DNA of 64,000 bases from Candidatus Scybalocola faecavium (GCA_018713145.1 DVFP01000019.1:1-64000), one strand, 5' to 3'; counted from the first letter of the stretch, positions 35,200 to 45,518 are shown. Numbers and translations: made by a program. Notes: generated from the letters alone by a model not told the origin.

Positions 35200-36547
35200 A
35201 AATTTGTCCGGTCAGGGCCATGATGCCGTCCTCCACGGCCGGCGGCACAGTGACATGAAAATCGTCAAATAAAGAAAGCTGGCGCCAGGTCCGGCTCTGA
35301 TCCCGGATCTGCTTGGGAAGCCGTTCACCGGCCTGGGTCAGGTACCGTGTCATAGCATCCTCGCTCCACTGCACCGGATACATCATACGTCCGCTGCATG
35401 TAATAAAGTACATGGCACGCTTAAGAACCACTCCCATCTTTTTTAAATCCTCAAATCTTAACACACTGCACTTTCGTGCTCTGCATATCCGCCGGGCAGA
35501 TTGAACGCCGATGCCCGGCACCTTCAACAAAGTATAGTAATCTGCCCGGTTGATCTCCACAGGAAAATTTTCCAGATGCCGGACAGCCCAGTCACACTTA
35601 GGGTCCAGCACTGTATTAAAATTCGGACGTTTTTCATCTAAAAGCTCACCGGCGGTAAAACCGTAAAAACGCAGCAGCCAGTCTGCCTGATAAAGCCGGT
35701 GCTCCCGGAGCAGCGGAGGCCCCTGAGGCAAAGCAGGCAGATCTTTATCTGTGTTGACCGACACATAGGCAGAATAAAACACCCGCTTCAGGTCAAACTT
35801 TTTATATAGAGACTCGCTAACCTGCATAATCTGAAGATCTGTCTCCATGGTGGCCCCGATAATCATCTGCGTACTTTGTCCGGCGGGAACAAAACGAGGC
35901 GCATGACGATACAGGACCATCTCATTTTTACTGGCAGTAATCTGATCCTGGATCTGGCGCATCGGAGCCAGGATCTTTTTCCTGGACTTTTGAGGAGCGA
36001 GACGGGCCAGGCTTTCCCCTGTAGGCAGCTCAAGGTTGCAGCTCATACGGTCCGCGTAGTATCCTGCCTGCCGAATCAGCTCCGGGCTGGCGCCAGGTAT
36101 CGCTTTAACGTGAATATACCCGTAAAATCTGCAGTTTTCCCGAAGGAGCTTTAAAGTTTCACAGATCAGCTCCATCGTATGATCCGGATTTTTTACCACA
36201 CCGGAACTTAAAAAAAGTCCTTCTATGTAATTGCGCCGATAAAATCCCATCGTCAGCTCACAAATCTCCGATGGCGTAAAAGTGGCTCTGGGCACATCGT
36301 TGCTCCTGCGGTTGACACAATACTTGCAATCAAACACACAATCATTACTTAAAAGAATCTTCAGCAGCGAAATACATCTGCCATCCCCGGAAAAACTGTG
36401 ACATATACCGGCAGCATGAGCGTTTCCCATGCCTTTTCTGCCGTTTTTCCGGTCTGAACCTGAGGATGTACACGCCACATCATACTTGGCCGCATCTGCC
36501 AATATACCCAGTTTATCCTGCACCGTTAAAGTCCTGAGCGCATCCAT
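35198..36547 (-). CDS. Radical SAM protein, putative DNA modification/repair (TIGR03916 type)
   Basis: About 449 residues from the ATG at 36547, chosen for GGAGG 7 nt upstream and because the promoter at 36587 excludes the longer frame. The 4Fe-4S motif is CVFDCKYC (Cx3Cx2C) near residue 80. A C-terminal helix-hairpin-helix reads LLKVPGIGVQSARRICRARK in two pieces and would bind DNA. It uses S-adenosylmethionine to make a radical; the substrate is unknown. It forms a two-gene unit with the TIGR03915 protein. Confidence 0.85.
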   Translation of the reverse strand: MDALRTLTVQDKLGILADAAKYDVACTSSGSDRKNGRKGMGNAHAAGICHSFSGDGRCISLLKILLSNDCVFDCKYCVNRRSNDVPRATFTPSEICELTMGFYRRNYIEGLFLSSGVVKNPDHTMELICETLKLLRENCRFYGYIHVKAIPGASPELIRQAGYYADRMSCNLELPTGESLARLAPQKSRKKILAPMRQIQDQITASKNEMVLYRHAPRFVPAGQSTQMIIGATMETDLQIMQVSESLYKKFDLKRVFYSAYVSVNTDKDLPALPQGPPLLREHRLYQADWLLRFYGFTAGELLDEKRPNFNTVLDPKCDWAVRHLENFPVEINRADYYTLLKVPGIGVQSARRICRARKCSVLRFEDLKKMGVVLKRAMYFITCSGRMMYPVQWSEDAMTRYLTQAGERLPKQIRDQSRTWRQLSLFDDFHVTVPPAVEDGIMALTGQI

Positions 36548-36586
36548 ATCAACGCCTCCATTCATCCAAACACTTGTTCTTTTTAG

Positions 36587-36615
36587 ATTATACCATGCGA
36601 ACATATGTTTGTAAA
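36587..36615 (-). promoter_or_regulatory. Promoter of the radical SAM / TIGR03915 unit
   Basis: -35 TTTACA (36610-36615), 17-bp spacer ending in TGG, -10 TATAAT (36587-36592), an extended -10. Confidence 0.82.
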
Positions 36616-36652
36616 TATAAAATATTAAAACGGTCCGGGCATTAACTTTGGA

Positions 36653-36705
36653 TTTACAAAAAAGGAGCTGTGAAAAAATAAGAAATCATTTTTTCACAGC
36701 CCCTT
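36653..36705 (-). terminator. Terminator of the nusA-infB-ribF operon
   Basis: On the minus strand AAGGGGCTGTGAAAAAAT pairs with ATTTTTTCACAGCTCCTT (one G-U) around 8 nt, and a T run follows. A strong hairpin 70 bp after the ribF stop. Confidence 0.9.
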
Positions 36706-36774
36706 TGGGCATCATATAGGAATAGTTTCTTCCCTAATACCGTGGTTTTATATTCTGCAAAATTGCCGCTTTGA

Positions 36775-37740
36775 CTATTCCAGAGATAACTTTTCCATAT
36801 ATTCCAATGAATTTTTCATATCCTGATGCATCTGGGCTTTCAGTGCATCAATATTTTCAAACTTCTGCTCCGGCCGGGCAAAATGATACAGCCGCACCTC
36901 GATCTGACGGCCGTAAATATTTCCGTCAAAACCGTAAATATATGTTTCTGCCCGAGGCTTTTGATGCTCAGCAACTGTAGGATTCCGGCCAATATTGGTC
37001 ACCGCGGGATATATTTTTTGATCGATCACTGCCGTGGATGCATAGACCCCATTAGGCGGCAGAAGTTTTGTCCGATCCGGTTCAAGATTTGCTGTTGGCA
37101 TACCGATGGTCCTGCCGATCTCTCTGCCGTGGACCACTGTGCCAATAATCGTGTAGGGGATTCCCAGCATCTGATTGGCAGTTTCCATTTTTCCTTCCTG
37201 GATGGCCTGACGGATCAGCGTAGCGCTAATATCCGCCTCATCCCCCGGCTGGTACTGTCCTACCGCTTCCTTGAGAGTTGTGTGGATCTTGGGACATATA
37301 TGAGCGCTGTACCCTAAAGGCAGGCTCATGCCCCGGAGAAGATCCGTATTGCCTTTGCGGTCCCGTCCAAAACAGAAATCCTCCCCTACCACTATATGTC
37401 TGGCCCCTAAATGCCGGATCAAAACCTCCTGCAGAAATTCCGTAGGATCCATATGGGCAGTTTCTTCACTAAAGGGATACTCGATCAAAACATCCACACC
37501 CATTCGTCCGGCCAGAATCCTCCGCTCCTGAGATGTATAGATCAGGGAAAGGGCCTTGCCCTGGAGCATATATGAAGGATTGTAATTAAAGGTGAGCATC
37601 ACCGATGTCATATTATGGGCTTTATAGCTGTTTATTTTTCGGATAAGCGACTGATGCCCCAGGTGGAGGCCGTCAAACTTTCCAATAGCCACTGCCGTAT
37701 TTTCCATACAAATATCCTTTGTACCTGAAACAAATATCAT
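36775..37740 (-). CDS. ribF: Bifunctional riboflavin kinase / FAD synthetase
   Basis: 321 residues. N-terminal FMN adenylyltransferase domain with AIGKFDGLHLGHQ (17-29) and VVGEDFCFGRDRKG; C-terminal kinase with GREIGRTIGMPTANL and PPNGVYA. It converts riboflavin to FMN and FAD, needed among others by the Rnf flavoproteins. It follows truB by 3 nt, with GGAG 9 nt before the ATG. Confidence 0.96.
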   Translation of the reverse strand: MIFVSGTKDICMENTAVAIGKFDGLHLGHQSLIRKINSYKAHNMTSVMLTFNYNPSYMLQGKALSLIYTSQERRILAGRMGVDVLIEYPFSEETAHMDPTEFLQEVLIRHLGARHIVVGEDFCFGRDRKGNTDLLRGMSLPLGYSAHICPKIHTTLKEAVGQYQPGDEADISATLIRQAIQEGKMETANQMLGIPYTIIGTVVHGREIGRTIGMPTANLEPDRTKLLPPNGVYASTAVIDQKIYPAVTNIGRNPTVAEHQKPRAETYIYGFDGNIYGRQIEVRLYHFARPEQKFENIDALKAQMHQDMKNSLEYMEKLSLE

Positions 37741-37743
37741 GGC

Positions 37744-38730
37744 TCAACGCTCCTGTAAAAACATTTTCACAACTTTAAACTGTCCGGATTTCCGGCTGTA
37801 GACATAAACACCGGTAAAAATCCCGGCCTTGTCATAAACCCGAAAATGCATCCCATCCCCTAACTGTACAGAATCCGCCAGAATGACACAGGAACGGGAC
37901 AGAGGATTGCCGTTATGTAAAAGCCTGTCCCCCTGATCATTCACAGTAATCCGGGGCATATGGGCAAACATAGCATCCACAGGGACGATCCAGGACATAA
38001 TGCTGCCATCCTCCACAGCGCCGGCAATCTGATCCAGTGTTTTTGCCTGTTCGGCTTCAAAAATCCCCACTCGGATCCTTTCCAGGGCGGACATACATCC
38101 TCCTACCCCCAGCTTTTGTCCAATATCATGGCACAAAGTCCGGATATAGGTTCCCTTAGAGCAGCCTACAGTTATAGTCACCGTCATTTTAGGGAAATCC
38201 GCCGGATGCTCCTTAAAGCGGATAACATCTGGGGCATCTGTCAGCGTCTCAAAATCACGGATAATTTCTATTTCTTCTATATTAATATAGGAAATATTCA
38301 CTCTCCGGGATTTCCGCTCTACTTCCCGTCCTTCTCTGGCCAGTTCATACAGCTTCTTTCCTCCCACTTTCAATGCAGAATACATGGGAGGAACCTGATC
38401 ATATGCGCCTATAAAAGAATGAACAGCCGCTTTCACCACATCCGAAGACAGATCCACCGGACATTCCGACAAAATGCTTCCGGACGTATCCTGAGTGTCT
38501 GTAGTCATGCCCAGAAGCATCCTGGCCCGATAAACCTTATCTGTGTCCGTAAGCATATCACAAAGTCTGGTGCCGTTTCCCAGGCAAACAGGCAAAACCC
38601 CTGTTGCCTCCGGATCTAATGTCCCTGTATGACCGATCTTTTTCTGATGAAGGATTCCCCGGAGCTTTGCCACCACATCATGGGAGGTAAAGCCCTGTTC
38701 TTTATATACATTAATGATGCCGTTAATCAT
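37744..38730 (-). CDS. truB: tRNA pseudouridine-55 synthase
   Basis: 328 residues. Motif I (NVYKEQGFTSHDVV), the catalytic Asp in KIGHTGTLDPEATGVLP near 40, and a PUA-like C-terminus. It modifies U55 in the T loop of tRNAs. Start overlaps the nrnA stop. Confidence 0.96.
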   Translation of the reverse strand: MINGIINVYKEQGFTSHDVVAKLRGILHQKKIGHTGTLDPEATGVLPVCLGNGTRLCDMLTDTDKVYRARMLLGMTTDTQDTSGSILSECPVDLSSDVVKAAVHSFIGAYDQVPPMYSALKVGGKKLYELAREGREVERKSRRVNISYINIEEIEIIRDFETLTDAPDVIRFKEHPADFPKMTVTITVGCSKGTYIRTLCHDIGQKLGVGGCMSALERIRVGIFEAEQAKTLDQIAGAVEDGSIMSWIVPVDAMFAHMPRITVNDQGDRLLHNGNPLSRSCVILADSVQLGDGMHFRVYDKAGIFTGVYVYSRKSGQFKVVKMFLQER

Positions 38731-39685
38731 GGTTTTTTAACTGCTCCTCTATTAATCGGGTCAGGTTATTGATCACATCATATTTTGTGCCGGACATGGA
38801 GCATCCGGCAGCTCGGATATGACCGCCGCCGCCAAAATGTCCGGCAATCTTAGCCACATCCACAAAGGTATTGGAGCGCATACTTACTTTATAAGAAAGC
38901 TCACCGATTTCTGTGAGCAAAACAGCCACTTCCACGCCCTTTGTTACCCGCATCTGGTCAATAACCCCTTCCAGGTCAGAGGATTTTGCCTTATAGAAAT
39001 CCATGACCTTGCGGTCTGCCACAGAAATGATACACTTTCCGGAAAACATAAGAAAGCTTTCCAGAAGGCACCGGCCTAAAAGCTGATTTTGAGTATACGT
39101 TTTCTGATAAAACACCTCATCTGTCAGCCGTGAAAAATCCACGCCGAGACGCATCAGCTTTCCGGCAATATTCATGGTCTGCTCACCGGTATTGGAATGT
39201 TTAAAGCAGCCTGTATCACAAATGATTCCCACATACAAAGCTTCAGCCACCTTCACACTAATGTTATCCAGATCCATCAGCGTTGCCAAAACCTCACAGG
39301 TGGAGCTTGCTTTGGGATAAACAACATTTTCATCCCCATAACCCGGATTGCTGATATGATGGTCAATGCATACTGTCTTTTTGGCTTTGTCAAAATACTT
39401 CACCGCACCAGCCAAACGTTCTTTGTCACTGGCGTCCAGCGCAAAAAATACATCATAAGGCTGTGCGTCTCTTCCGTCAGTAATGACGATCCGGGAATCC
39501 TCCAACACACAGTAAGCGTCTGGTACATTTTCCAGATAAACATCCACAGTAAGCTTTGGATAATTCTCCTTAAGATAGGCATATAAAGCCAGACAGGAAC
39601 CTACGCAGTCCCCGTCCGGACGGGTATGGCCTGCCACGGCCACCCGTCCGGCACCTTCAAGATATTTTGAAAGCTGATCATTCAT
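38723..39685 (-). CDS. nrnA: DHH-family oligoribonuclease / pAp phosphatase
   Basis: 320 residues from the ATG at 39685, which overlaps the rbfA stop; longer in-frame starts lie within rbfA. DHH motifs: HTRPDGDCVGS near 21, VCIDHHISNPGY near 120, and the DHHA1 glycine motif FGGGGHIRAAG near 290. It degrades short RNA oligomers and 3'-phosphoadenosine 5'-phosphate. Its place between rbfA and truB is the usual Firmicute order. Confidence 0.93.
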   Translation of the reverse strand: MNDQLSKYLEGAGRVAVAGHTRPDGDCVGSCLALYAYLKENYPKLTVDVYLENVPDAYCVLEDSRIVITDGRDAQPYDVFFALDASDKERLAGAVKYFDKAKKTVCIDHHISNPGYGDENVVYPKASSTCEVLATLMDLDNISVKVAEALYVGIICDTGCFKHSNTGEQTMNIAGKLMRLGVDFSRLTDEVFYQKTYTQNQLLGRCLLESFLMFSGKCIISVADRKVMDFYKAKSSDLEGVIDQMRVTKGVEVAVLLTEIGELSYKVSMRSNTFVDVAKIAGHFGGGGHIRAAGCSMSGTKYDVINNLTRLIEEQLKNHD

Positions 39686-40118
39686 TGGCATCCCCATCCG
39701 TTTCTGCCTCAGCGGCATGGGGAGCCTCCAGACCTTCCTCCACCCGCATGGCCTCATGAGCTTCATCTTCGCTAATTACATCACTGATCTTTTTGGACAT
39801 ATTAACACCATATTCAATGGACTGATCCATAACAAAGATCAATTCCGGAGTATTTCTTAAATTAACACTGGCAGCCAGCTCACGGCGGATATAGCCCATG
39901 GCGCTTTTCAACCCTGCCATAGTGTCCTCCTGAGCCTGCTGATCTCCCAGCACGCTAATATAAGCTTTGCAATATTTCAGATCCGGCGTTACCTCTACCT
40001 CAACAACACTGGTCATTGGATGAATCCTCGGGTCCTTAATCTCCCTGGCAATGATCCGGGATAATTCCCGATGGACTTCGCCATTAATACGGGTATTTTT
40101 TATACTGTTCTTTCTCAT
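39678..40118 (-). CDS. rbfA: Ribosome-binding factor A
   Basis: 146 residues. KH-like fold with INGEVHRELSRIIAREIKDPRI, then VEVTPDLKYCKAYISV. It matures the 30S subunit. An acidic tail of about 25 residues extends beyond the usual end. GGAGGG precedes the ATG. Confidence 0.95.
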   Translation of the reverse strand: MRKNSIKNTRINGEVHRELSRIIAREIKDPRIHPMTSVVEVEVTPDLKYCKAYISVLGDQQAQEDTMAGLKSAMGYIRRELAASVNLRNTPELIFVMDQSIEYGVNMSKKISDVISEDEAHEAMRVEEGLEAPHAAEAETDGDANE

Positions 40119-40129
40119 AGATGTCCCTC

Positions 40130-42925
40130 CTATCTTGGAACCTCTTCCATGACAAACATTTCTACCTGGTCGCCTTCTTTAATGTCGTTAAACTTCTCCA
40201 GAGACATACCGCACTCATAGCCGGCATTAACTTCCTTCACATCATCCTTAAAACGCTTCAGAGAAGCCAGTTCGCCTTCATAGATCACCACATTATCTCT
40301 CAGCAGTCTGGCCTTACAGTTTCTAAGAACTTTTCCGTCAGTCACATAAGCGCCGATAATGGTGCCCACACCGGAAACCTTATAGGTCTGGCGCACTTCC
40401 GCATGACCGATGATCTTCTCCTCAAATGTGGGATCCAGCATACCTTTCATGGCAGCCTCTACATCTTCAATGGCATTGTAAATGACACGGTACAGGCGAA
40501 CATCTACATTTTCCTGCTCAGCTACAGTCTTAGCCATATTATCCGGGCGGACATTAAAGCCGATAATAATCGCATTTGATGCTGCTGCCAGGGTAACATC
40601 GCTTTCGTTAATAGCGCCTACGCCGCCGTGGATCACTTTTACGGCCACTTCATCATTAGACAGCTTCATAAGACTTTGCTTTACAGCCTCAACAGAGCCC
40701 TGTACATCTGCCTTAACTACAATATTTAATTCCTTAATCTGTCCGGCCTGGATCTGATCAAACAGTCCATCCAGAGACAGCTTGCTCTTTGTGTCAGCCA
40801 GCATCTTTTCACGATTATTGGCAATAAACGTTTCTGCCATAGCCCGGGCTTCTTTTTCTGTATCCGTTACGATAAACACTTCACCGGCCTGAGGCACTTC
40901 ATTTAAACCGAGGATTTCCACAGGCATGGAAGGCCCTGCTTCTTTTACCCGGCGGCCCTTATCATCGATCATCGCGCGGACCTTACCGTGGGCTGTGCCA
41001 ACGGCAATACAATCACCGGTTCTTAACGTACCTTTCTGTACAAGCACTGTAGCTACAGGGCCGCGTCCCTTATCCAGCTGTGCCTCAAGCACAAGACCTC
41101 TGGCCTTCCGGTTCGGATTAGCCTTCAGCTCCCGCATTTCTGCCACAAGAAGGATCATATCCAAAAGCTCATCCAGACCTTCCTTTGTATGAGCGGATAC
41201 CGGCACCATAATAGTCTGGCCGCCCCAGTCTTCGGCAACAAGATCATACTCTGTCAACTCCTGCTTTACCCGGTCAATATTTGCGCTTGGCTTATCAATC
41301 TTGTTAATAGCAACAATGATCTCAATGCCTGCAGCCTTGGCATGGTTAATGGCCTCAATAGTCTGGGGCATAACACCATCGTCGGCAGCCACAACAAGGA
41401 TGGCAATATCTGTGGACTGAGCGCCTCTCAAACGCATGGCAGTAAATGCTTCATGTCCCGGTGTATCCAGGAATGTGATCTTCTGTCCGTTCACATCCAC
41501 CACATAAGCACCAATATGCTGGGTAATGCCGCCGGCCTCTCCTGAAGTCACACTTGTTTTACGGATCGCATCCAAAATAGAAGTTTTACCGTGGTCTACA
41601 TGGCCCATAACACACACAACAGGCGGTCTTGGAACAAGATCCTTTTCATCATCTTCTTCCTCCCGAAGAAGCTCTTCGATCACATCCACGACTACTTCAT
41701 GTTCACATAAAATATCATAATCCAGCGCAATCTCTTCTGCCTCATCATAGGAAATTTCAGAGTTTAAGCTGACCATTTTTCCTGCAAGGAAAAGCTTTTT
41801 AACGATTTCAGCGCCGGGAACTTTCATCTTTTCACCCAGCTCTTTTAAGGTAATGGTTTCCGGAAGGACAATACTGGTCACCTTTTCAACCACTGGCTTT
41901 GGCTTAGGTGCAGGAGGTGTTAACGGCTTCTTGGCAGAAGTCATATTCTTGCCCCTTGAAGGTTTCTTCTCGTTATCCCGGTCACGGCTGTTCCTGTCTT
42001 TATCCCTGGAATCTTTATAGTTTCTCCGGTTTTCACGGGTTGTATCCTTAGTTACTACCACTTCTTTATTAATGGCAGAATCCAGGTTAAACCGGTTATC
42101 CCGATCGCCGCGGCCTCTCTGGCCCCCGCGGCTGTCTCCCCGATTATTATCTCTTCCGGAATTATTAAAGGAGCGTCCGCCACGGTCGCCATTATTGTTA
42201 TTAAAGCGGTTATTGCCGCCAAAACGGCTGCCGCGGTTTTCTCCGTTATTCCGGTCATTATTACGATCATTATTTCTGTCATTGTTCCGGTCGCCATAAT
42301 TTCTCTGGCCATCCCGGTTTCCGCTGAAACGTCCGCCACGATTTTCTCCGTTGTTGCGATCGTTATTTCTGTCATTGTTCCGGTCGCCATAGTTTCTCTG
42401 GCCATCCCGGCTGCCGCCAAAACGTCCGCCGCGGTTTTCTCCGTTATTCCGGTCGTTATTTCTGTTGTTCCGGTCATTATTTCTGTCACCGTAATTTCTC
42501 TGGCCGTCACGGCCGTTAAAACGGTTCCGATTTTCTGAATTTCTGTTATCGTTCTGGCGTCCATCGCGATTTCCGCCATCACCGGAACGGCCGGAAAAAC
42601 GGTTGTTCTGCCGTTCCTGGCCCTGACGATTATTTTCCTGTCGGTTATTTTCCTGCCGGCTGTTTTCCTGCCGATTATTTTCTCTTTGTCCTGTATTCAT
42701 ACGCTGCTCTCCACGTCCATTATCACTTCCCTGTAAAGCCGCCTTATTTTCCGGCTTTCCAGTCCTATCAGAAGTAAAGTATTTTCTTATTTTATCCGCA
42801 CTCTCTGACGTGATCGTGCTCATATGGCTTTCAACATCAATTCCATGACCTTTTAAGGCATAAATCACGTCTCTGCTGCTTTTTCCCAGTTCTTTTGCCA
42901 ATTCATGTACTCTGATTTTTGACAT
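40130..42925 (-). CDS. infB: Translation initiation factor IF-2
   Basis: 931 residues. N-terminal IF2_N module ([19 protein letters not shown]), a long Asn/Arg/Gly/Asp-rich linker (about 60-320), a second IF2_N module near 355, the GTPase domain with GHVDHGKTS near 440, DTPGH and NKID, and the C-terminal initiator-tRNA domains. It brings fMet-tRNA to the 30S subunit. The linker has tandem near-identical units of about 31-35 residues. A lysine/arginine-rich hydrophilic linker is common in IF-2, but this Asn-Arg repeat is striking. Confidence 0.97.
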   Translation of the reverse strand: MSKIRVHELAKELGKSSRDVIYALKGHGIDVESHMSTITSESADKIRKYFTSDRTGKPENKAALQGSDNGRGEQRMNTGQRENNRQENSRQENNRQENNRQGQERQNNRFSGRSGDGGNRDGRQNDNRNSENRNRFNGRDGQRNYGDRNNDRNNRNNDRNNGENRGGRFGGSRDGQRNYGDRNNDRNNDRNNGENRGGRFSGNRDGQRNYGDRNNDRNNDRNNDRNNGENRGSRFGGNNRFNNNNGDRGGRSFNNSGRDNNRGDSRGGQRGRGDRDNRFNLDSAINKEVVVTKDTTRENRRNYKDSRDKDRNSRDRDNEKKPSRGKNMTSAKKPLTPPAPKPKPVVEKVTSIVLPETITLKELGEKMKVPGAEIVKKLFLAGKMVSLNSEISYDEAEEIALDYDILCEHEVVVDVIEELLREEEDDEKDLVPRPPVVCVMGHVDHGKTSILDAIRKTSVTSGEAGGITQHIGAYVVDVNGQKITFLDTPGHEAFTAMRLRGAQSTDIAILVVAADDGVMPQTIEAINHAKAAGIEIIVAINKIDKPSANIDRVKQELTEYDLVAEDWGGQTIMVPVSAHTKEGLDELLDMILLVAEMRELKANPNRKARGLVLEAQLDKGRGPVATVLVQKGTLRTGDCIAVGTAHGKVRAMIDDKGRRVKEAGPSMPVEILGLNEVPQAGEVFIVTDTEKEARAMAETFIANNREKMLADTKSKLSLDGLFDQIQAGQIKELNIVVKADVQGSVEAVKQSLMKLSNDEVAVKVIHGGVGAINESDVTLAAASNAIIIGFNVRPDNMAKTVAEQENVDVRLYRVIYNAIEDVEAAMKGMLDPTFEEKIIGHAEVRQTYKVSGVGTIIGAYVTDGKVLRNCKARLLRDNVVIYEGELASLKRFKDDVKEVNAGYECGMSLEKFNDIKEGDQVEMFVMEEVPR
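42225..42510 (-). repeat. Tandem coding repeat in the IF-2 linker
   Basis: Unit starts at 42237, 42342 and 42435 (plus-strand reading) give periods of 105 and 93 bp. Each unit encodes blocks such as [14 protein letters not shown] and [10 protein letters not shown]; copies differ by in-frame insertions of the triplet NND. Such repeats expand and contract easily. Confidence 0.8.
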
Positions 42926-42929
42926 ATGA

Positions 42930-43256
42930 CTACCTCCGTTCTTCTGATTCCGGGTTAACGAGTTTCAAAATAGCTCCGGCAAACCCCTGATCCAAAAGTG
43001 CCATGGAAGCGCGAAATTCTTTTCCCATAGCATGACCCAGGTCTGCCTTTGTCCCATAAATCCTAAAAGGCACATGATAATATGCGCACATATTTCTAAA
43101 CAATTTTTTGGTATTCTCCGACGCATCACCGGCAACCAGCACAAGAACGGCTTTATGGCTTTTAACGGCTTTCTCTGTGGATAACTCGCCGCTGGTCACC
43201 TTCCCGGCACGGGTAGCCAGGCCGACCATTGACAAGACTTTATCCCTGTTGATCAA
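42930..43256 (-). CDS. ylxQ: L7Ae-family ribosomal protein YlxQ
   Basis: 108 residues. L7Ae/L30e RNA-binding fold ([17 protein letters not shown], then [16 protein letters not shown]). It probably binds kink-turns in RNA. The start is a TTG inside the end of ylxR, 17 nt overlap. It sits in the normal place between ylxR and infB. Confidence 0.9.
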   Translation of the reverse strand: MINRDKVLSMVGLATRAGKVTSGELSTEKAVKSHKAVLVLVAGDASENTKKLFRNMCAYYHVPFRIYGTKADLGHAMGKEFRASMALLDQGFAGAILKLVNPESEERR

Positions 43257-43512
43257 TACTCTCCATCTCCTTTGTCAGCTGTTCATACACTTCTTTGGGA
43301 ATGTTCATTTTAAATGAGCGCTCCAGCCCTTTGCTTTTAATAGCCTTTTTCAGGCAATCACTGCTTGGGCATATATACGCTCCCCGACCATTCTTCCGTC
43401 CGGTAGCATCGATCATGATCTCACCCTCCGGCGTCTTAATGACCCGGATCATTTCTTTCTTGTTCTTCATCTCACCGCAGCCGATGCACTGTCGCAATGG
43501 AATCTTTTTCAT
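43240..43512 (-). CDS. ylxR: YlxR-family protein
   Basis: 90 residues from the ATG at 43512, chosen for GAGGTG 6 nt upstream. Typical motifs: RQCIGCGEMKNKKEMIRVI and GRKNGRGAYICPSSDC. Reported in other bacteria as a nucleoid-associated regulator or RNA-binding protein; here it is identified by motif and by its place after nusA. Confidence 0.92.
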   Translation of the reverse strand: MKKIPLRQCIGCGEMKNKKEMIRVIKTPEGEIMIDATGRKNGRGAYICPSSDCLKKAIKSKGLERSFKMNIPKEVYEQLTKEMESIDQQG

Positions 43513-43571
43513 TCCCATCACCTCAATCTCTGATCTTATTCTTAATCATCCAGCCAGCTGAAGCGGTGTTC

Positions 43572-44735
43572 TTACTCTTCAAAGCTGTCCTGATCAAAAT
43601 ATTCTTTGTCATCATCATAGCTGTCGTCTGTATCATCCACCCGGTTGCCCTGCTCATCATAAAACAGCTCATCACCAAGAATGTCGTCATAAACAGGAGC
43701 GGCCTGGCTCTGGCTTTTAATATCGATTTTATACCCGGTGAGACGGGCTGCCAGTCGGGCGTTCTGTCCTTCCTTACCAATAGCCAGTGAAAGCTGGTAA
43801 TCGGGAACCACAACGCTGGCACTCTTCTCTTCCTCATTAACATGGACAGAAATAACCTTAGCCGGGCTTAAGGCATTTTCAATAAGAATGGCAGGGTCGT
43901 CACTCCAGTTGATAATATCGATCTTTTCGCCTCTTAACTCATCTACAATAGCATTGACCCTGGAGCCGTTGACACCGACACAAGCACCTACCGGATCTAC
44001 ATTCGGATCATTGCTGGATACGGCGATCTTTGTACGGGAACCGGCCTCACGGGCGATGCTGCGGATTTCAACCGTTCCATCCCGCACCTCTGTCACTTCC
44101 GCCTCAAACAGCCGCTTTACAAGCTCCGGATGAGTTCTGGACACAGTGATCTTAGGTCCTTTTGTCGTATCCTTTACATCTACCACATAAAGCTTAACCC
44201 GCTCTGTGGGATGGAAAACCTCTCCTTTAACCTGCTCGCTCTCTGTGAGAAGGGCATCCACCTTTCCAAGATTTACACTGATATTTTTTCCTACATAGCG
44301 CTGTACAATACCTGTAACAATATCCTTCTCCATACTGTAGTACCGGTTGTATAAGGACTTGCGCTCTTCCTCCCGGATCTTCTGGACAACCACCTGCTTT
44401 GCTTTCTGAGCAGCAATACGGCCAAAATTTCTCGGGGTTACTTCCACCTGGACAATATCGCCCAGATCATATTTAGGATCTTTCAACTTAGCATTTGCAA
44501 GACTGATCTGAGTCACAGGATCTTCCACCTCTTCTACTACAGTCTTTTCCGCATAAACAAGAACCTTTCCATTATCCCGGTTAATGATCACCCGGATATT
44601 ATCCGACTTTCCGTACTCATTTTTACATGCAGCTACAAGGGAACTTTCAATGGCCTCAAGAAGGATTTCCTTACTAATTCCCTTCTCCTTTTCAATCTGA
44701 GCCAAAGCCTCTATTAATTCGCGTCCTTCATTCAT
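43572..44735 (-). CDS. nusA: Transcription factor NusA
   Basis: 387 residues from the ATG at 44735; upstream in-frame ATGs lie inside the tandem leader repeat. N-terminal polymerase-binding domain ([20 protein letters not shown]), S1 domain near 135-200, and KH domains ([24 protein letters not shown] in parts, then [18 protein letters not shown]). It tunes pausing and termination. The acidic tail of about 30 residues replaces the longer C-terminal repeats of enterobacteria. Confidence 0.96.
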   Translation of the reverse strand: MNEGRELIEALAQIEKEKGISKEILLEAIESSLVAACKNEYGKSDNIRVIINRDNGKVLVYAEKTVVEEVEDPVTQISLANAKLKDPKYDLGDIVQVEVTPRNFGRIAAQKAKQVVVQKIREEERKSLYNRYYSMEKDIVTGIVQRYVGKNISVNLGKVDALLTESEQVKGEVFHPTERVKLYVVDVKDTTKGPKITVSRTHPELVKRLFEAEVTEVRDGTVEIRSIAREAGSRTKIAVSSNDPNVDPVGACVGVNGSRVNAIVDELRGEKIDIINWSDDPAILIENALSPAKVISVHVNEEEKSASVVVPDYQLSLAIGKEGQNARLAARLTGYKIDIKSQSQAAPVYDDILGDELFYDEQGNRVDDTDDSYDDDKEYFDQDSFEE

Positions 44736-44741
44736 CTTACT

Positions 44742-44826
44742 TTCCTCCTTTTTGGGGCATGCTCTTTCGCCCATACAGGTATCCCCGAAGGGGGTTCCTC
44801 CTTTTTTGGGCATGCTCTTTCGCCCA
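44742..44826 (-). repeat. Tandem leader repeat (hairpin plus ribosome site), nusA copy
   Basis: Two copies, 44742-44773 and 44795-44826, period 53 bp. Read as mRNA each has GGGCGAAAGAGCATGCCC (hairpin) and AAAGGAGG. They are joined by CCCC-CTTCGG-GGG, a UUCG tetraloop hairpin, and then GATACC. The proximal AAGGAGG serves nusA; the distal one is 53 nt further up. Confidence 0.8.
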
Positions 44827-44837
44827 CTGCTCAGTGA

Positions 44838-45302
44838 TCAATAGAAAAATGCCAGCCGGATCAAGGCGATGGACGATTTTTCAAAAGTCATCTCCTGGCC
44901 GTCTTCCAGTTCAATGGTCACGCTGTTTTTATCGTAGCTTTTTAAAGTTCCGGTAAACTCCTTCTTTTTATCCATGGGTTTATACAAACGAATCTCTACA
45001 TCCTTGCCAATACTTCTGGCAAAGTCCTTTTCCTTTTTCAGCGGCCGGTCCAAGCCCGGGGAGCTTACTTCAAAAATGTAATTTTCCGAAATATAGTCTT
45101 TTTCATCCAGCACATCACCAAATTCCCGGTTAATAACTTCACAGTCATCTACGGTAATGCCGCCTTCCTTATCAATGTAAACCCGCAGATACCAGTTGGA
45201 GCCTTCCTTAATCCATTCCACATCCACCAGCTCAAAATGGTGGGCGTCAATAATGGGGGTTATGAGTTCTTCCGTCATTTTCTCATACTCTTTCCTGGCC
45301 AT
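44838..45302 (-). CDS. rimP: Ribosome maturation factor RimP
   Basis: 154 residues. Motifs: YLRVYIDKEGGITVDDCE, and YIFEVSSPGLDRPLKKEKDF in separate pieces, then an SH3-like C-terminus. It helps assemble the 30S subunit. First gene of the nusA operon. Confidence 0.95.
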   Translation of the reverse strand: MARKEYEKMTEELITPIIDAHHFELVDVEWIKEGSNWYLRVYIDKEGGITVDDCEVINREFGDVLDEKDYISENYIFEVSSPGLDRPLKKEKDFARSIGKDVEIRLYKPMDKKKEFTGTLKSYDKNSVTIELEDGQEMTFEKSSIALIRLAFFY

Positions 45303-45328
45303 GTCTCCTCGTTCCTTTCTTTATTATT

Positions 45329-45367
45329 GCCGTGCCTTTTTATGGCATAAGGGTATCCCTTGGGGGA
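45329..45367 (-). repeat. Single copy of the leader repeat before rimP
   Basis: Read as mRNA: CCC-CCAA-GGG, ATACCCTTAT, then GCCATAAAAAGGCACGGC, which can form a GCC/GGC hairpin. The last 27 nt before the rimP ATG have separate sequence with GGAACGAGGAG. It is a diverged, unduplicated member of the family. Confidence 0.6.
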
Positions 45368-45393
45368 TTTCATGCTATCTGTGGACAAAGATA

Positions 45394-45417
45394 AAGAGTG
45401 GACTTACGTCCACTCTT
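45394..45417 (-). other. Hairpin in the rimP leader
   Basis: Perfect 10-bp stem AAGAGTGGAC/GTCCACTCTT, 4-nt loop, followed on the minus strand by TATCTTTG. It begins about 22 nt after the predicted transcription start, so it lies in the leader of the rimP-nusA operon. It may be a weak attenuator. Confidence 0.6.
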
Positions 45418-45445
45418 CTAGTATCATCCTATTGCTATCCCTGCA

Positions 45446-45474
45446 ATTATAGCACTTCTATTTTAAATATGCAA
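45446..45474 (-). promoter_or_regulatory. Promoter of the rimP-nusA-infB operon
   Basis: -35 TTGCAT (45469-45474), 17-bp spacer, -10 TATAAT (45446-45451). The leader of about 137 nt carries a hairpin and one copy of the leader repeat. Confidence 0.82.
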
Positions 45475-45518
45475 GAAGTTTTTAATGATTTCACAATGAC
45501 ACACGATTCCTACACTAA

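Noticed and set aside
42055-42582. A 175-codon frame inside infB on the same strand
   Set aside because: It is the +1 shadow of the Asn/Arg repeat, a low-complexity artefact with no ribosome site.
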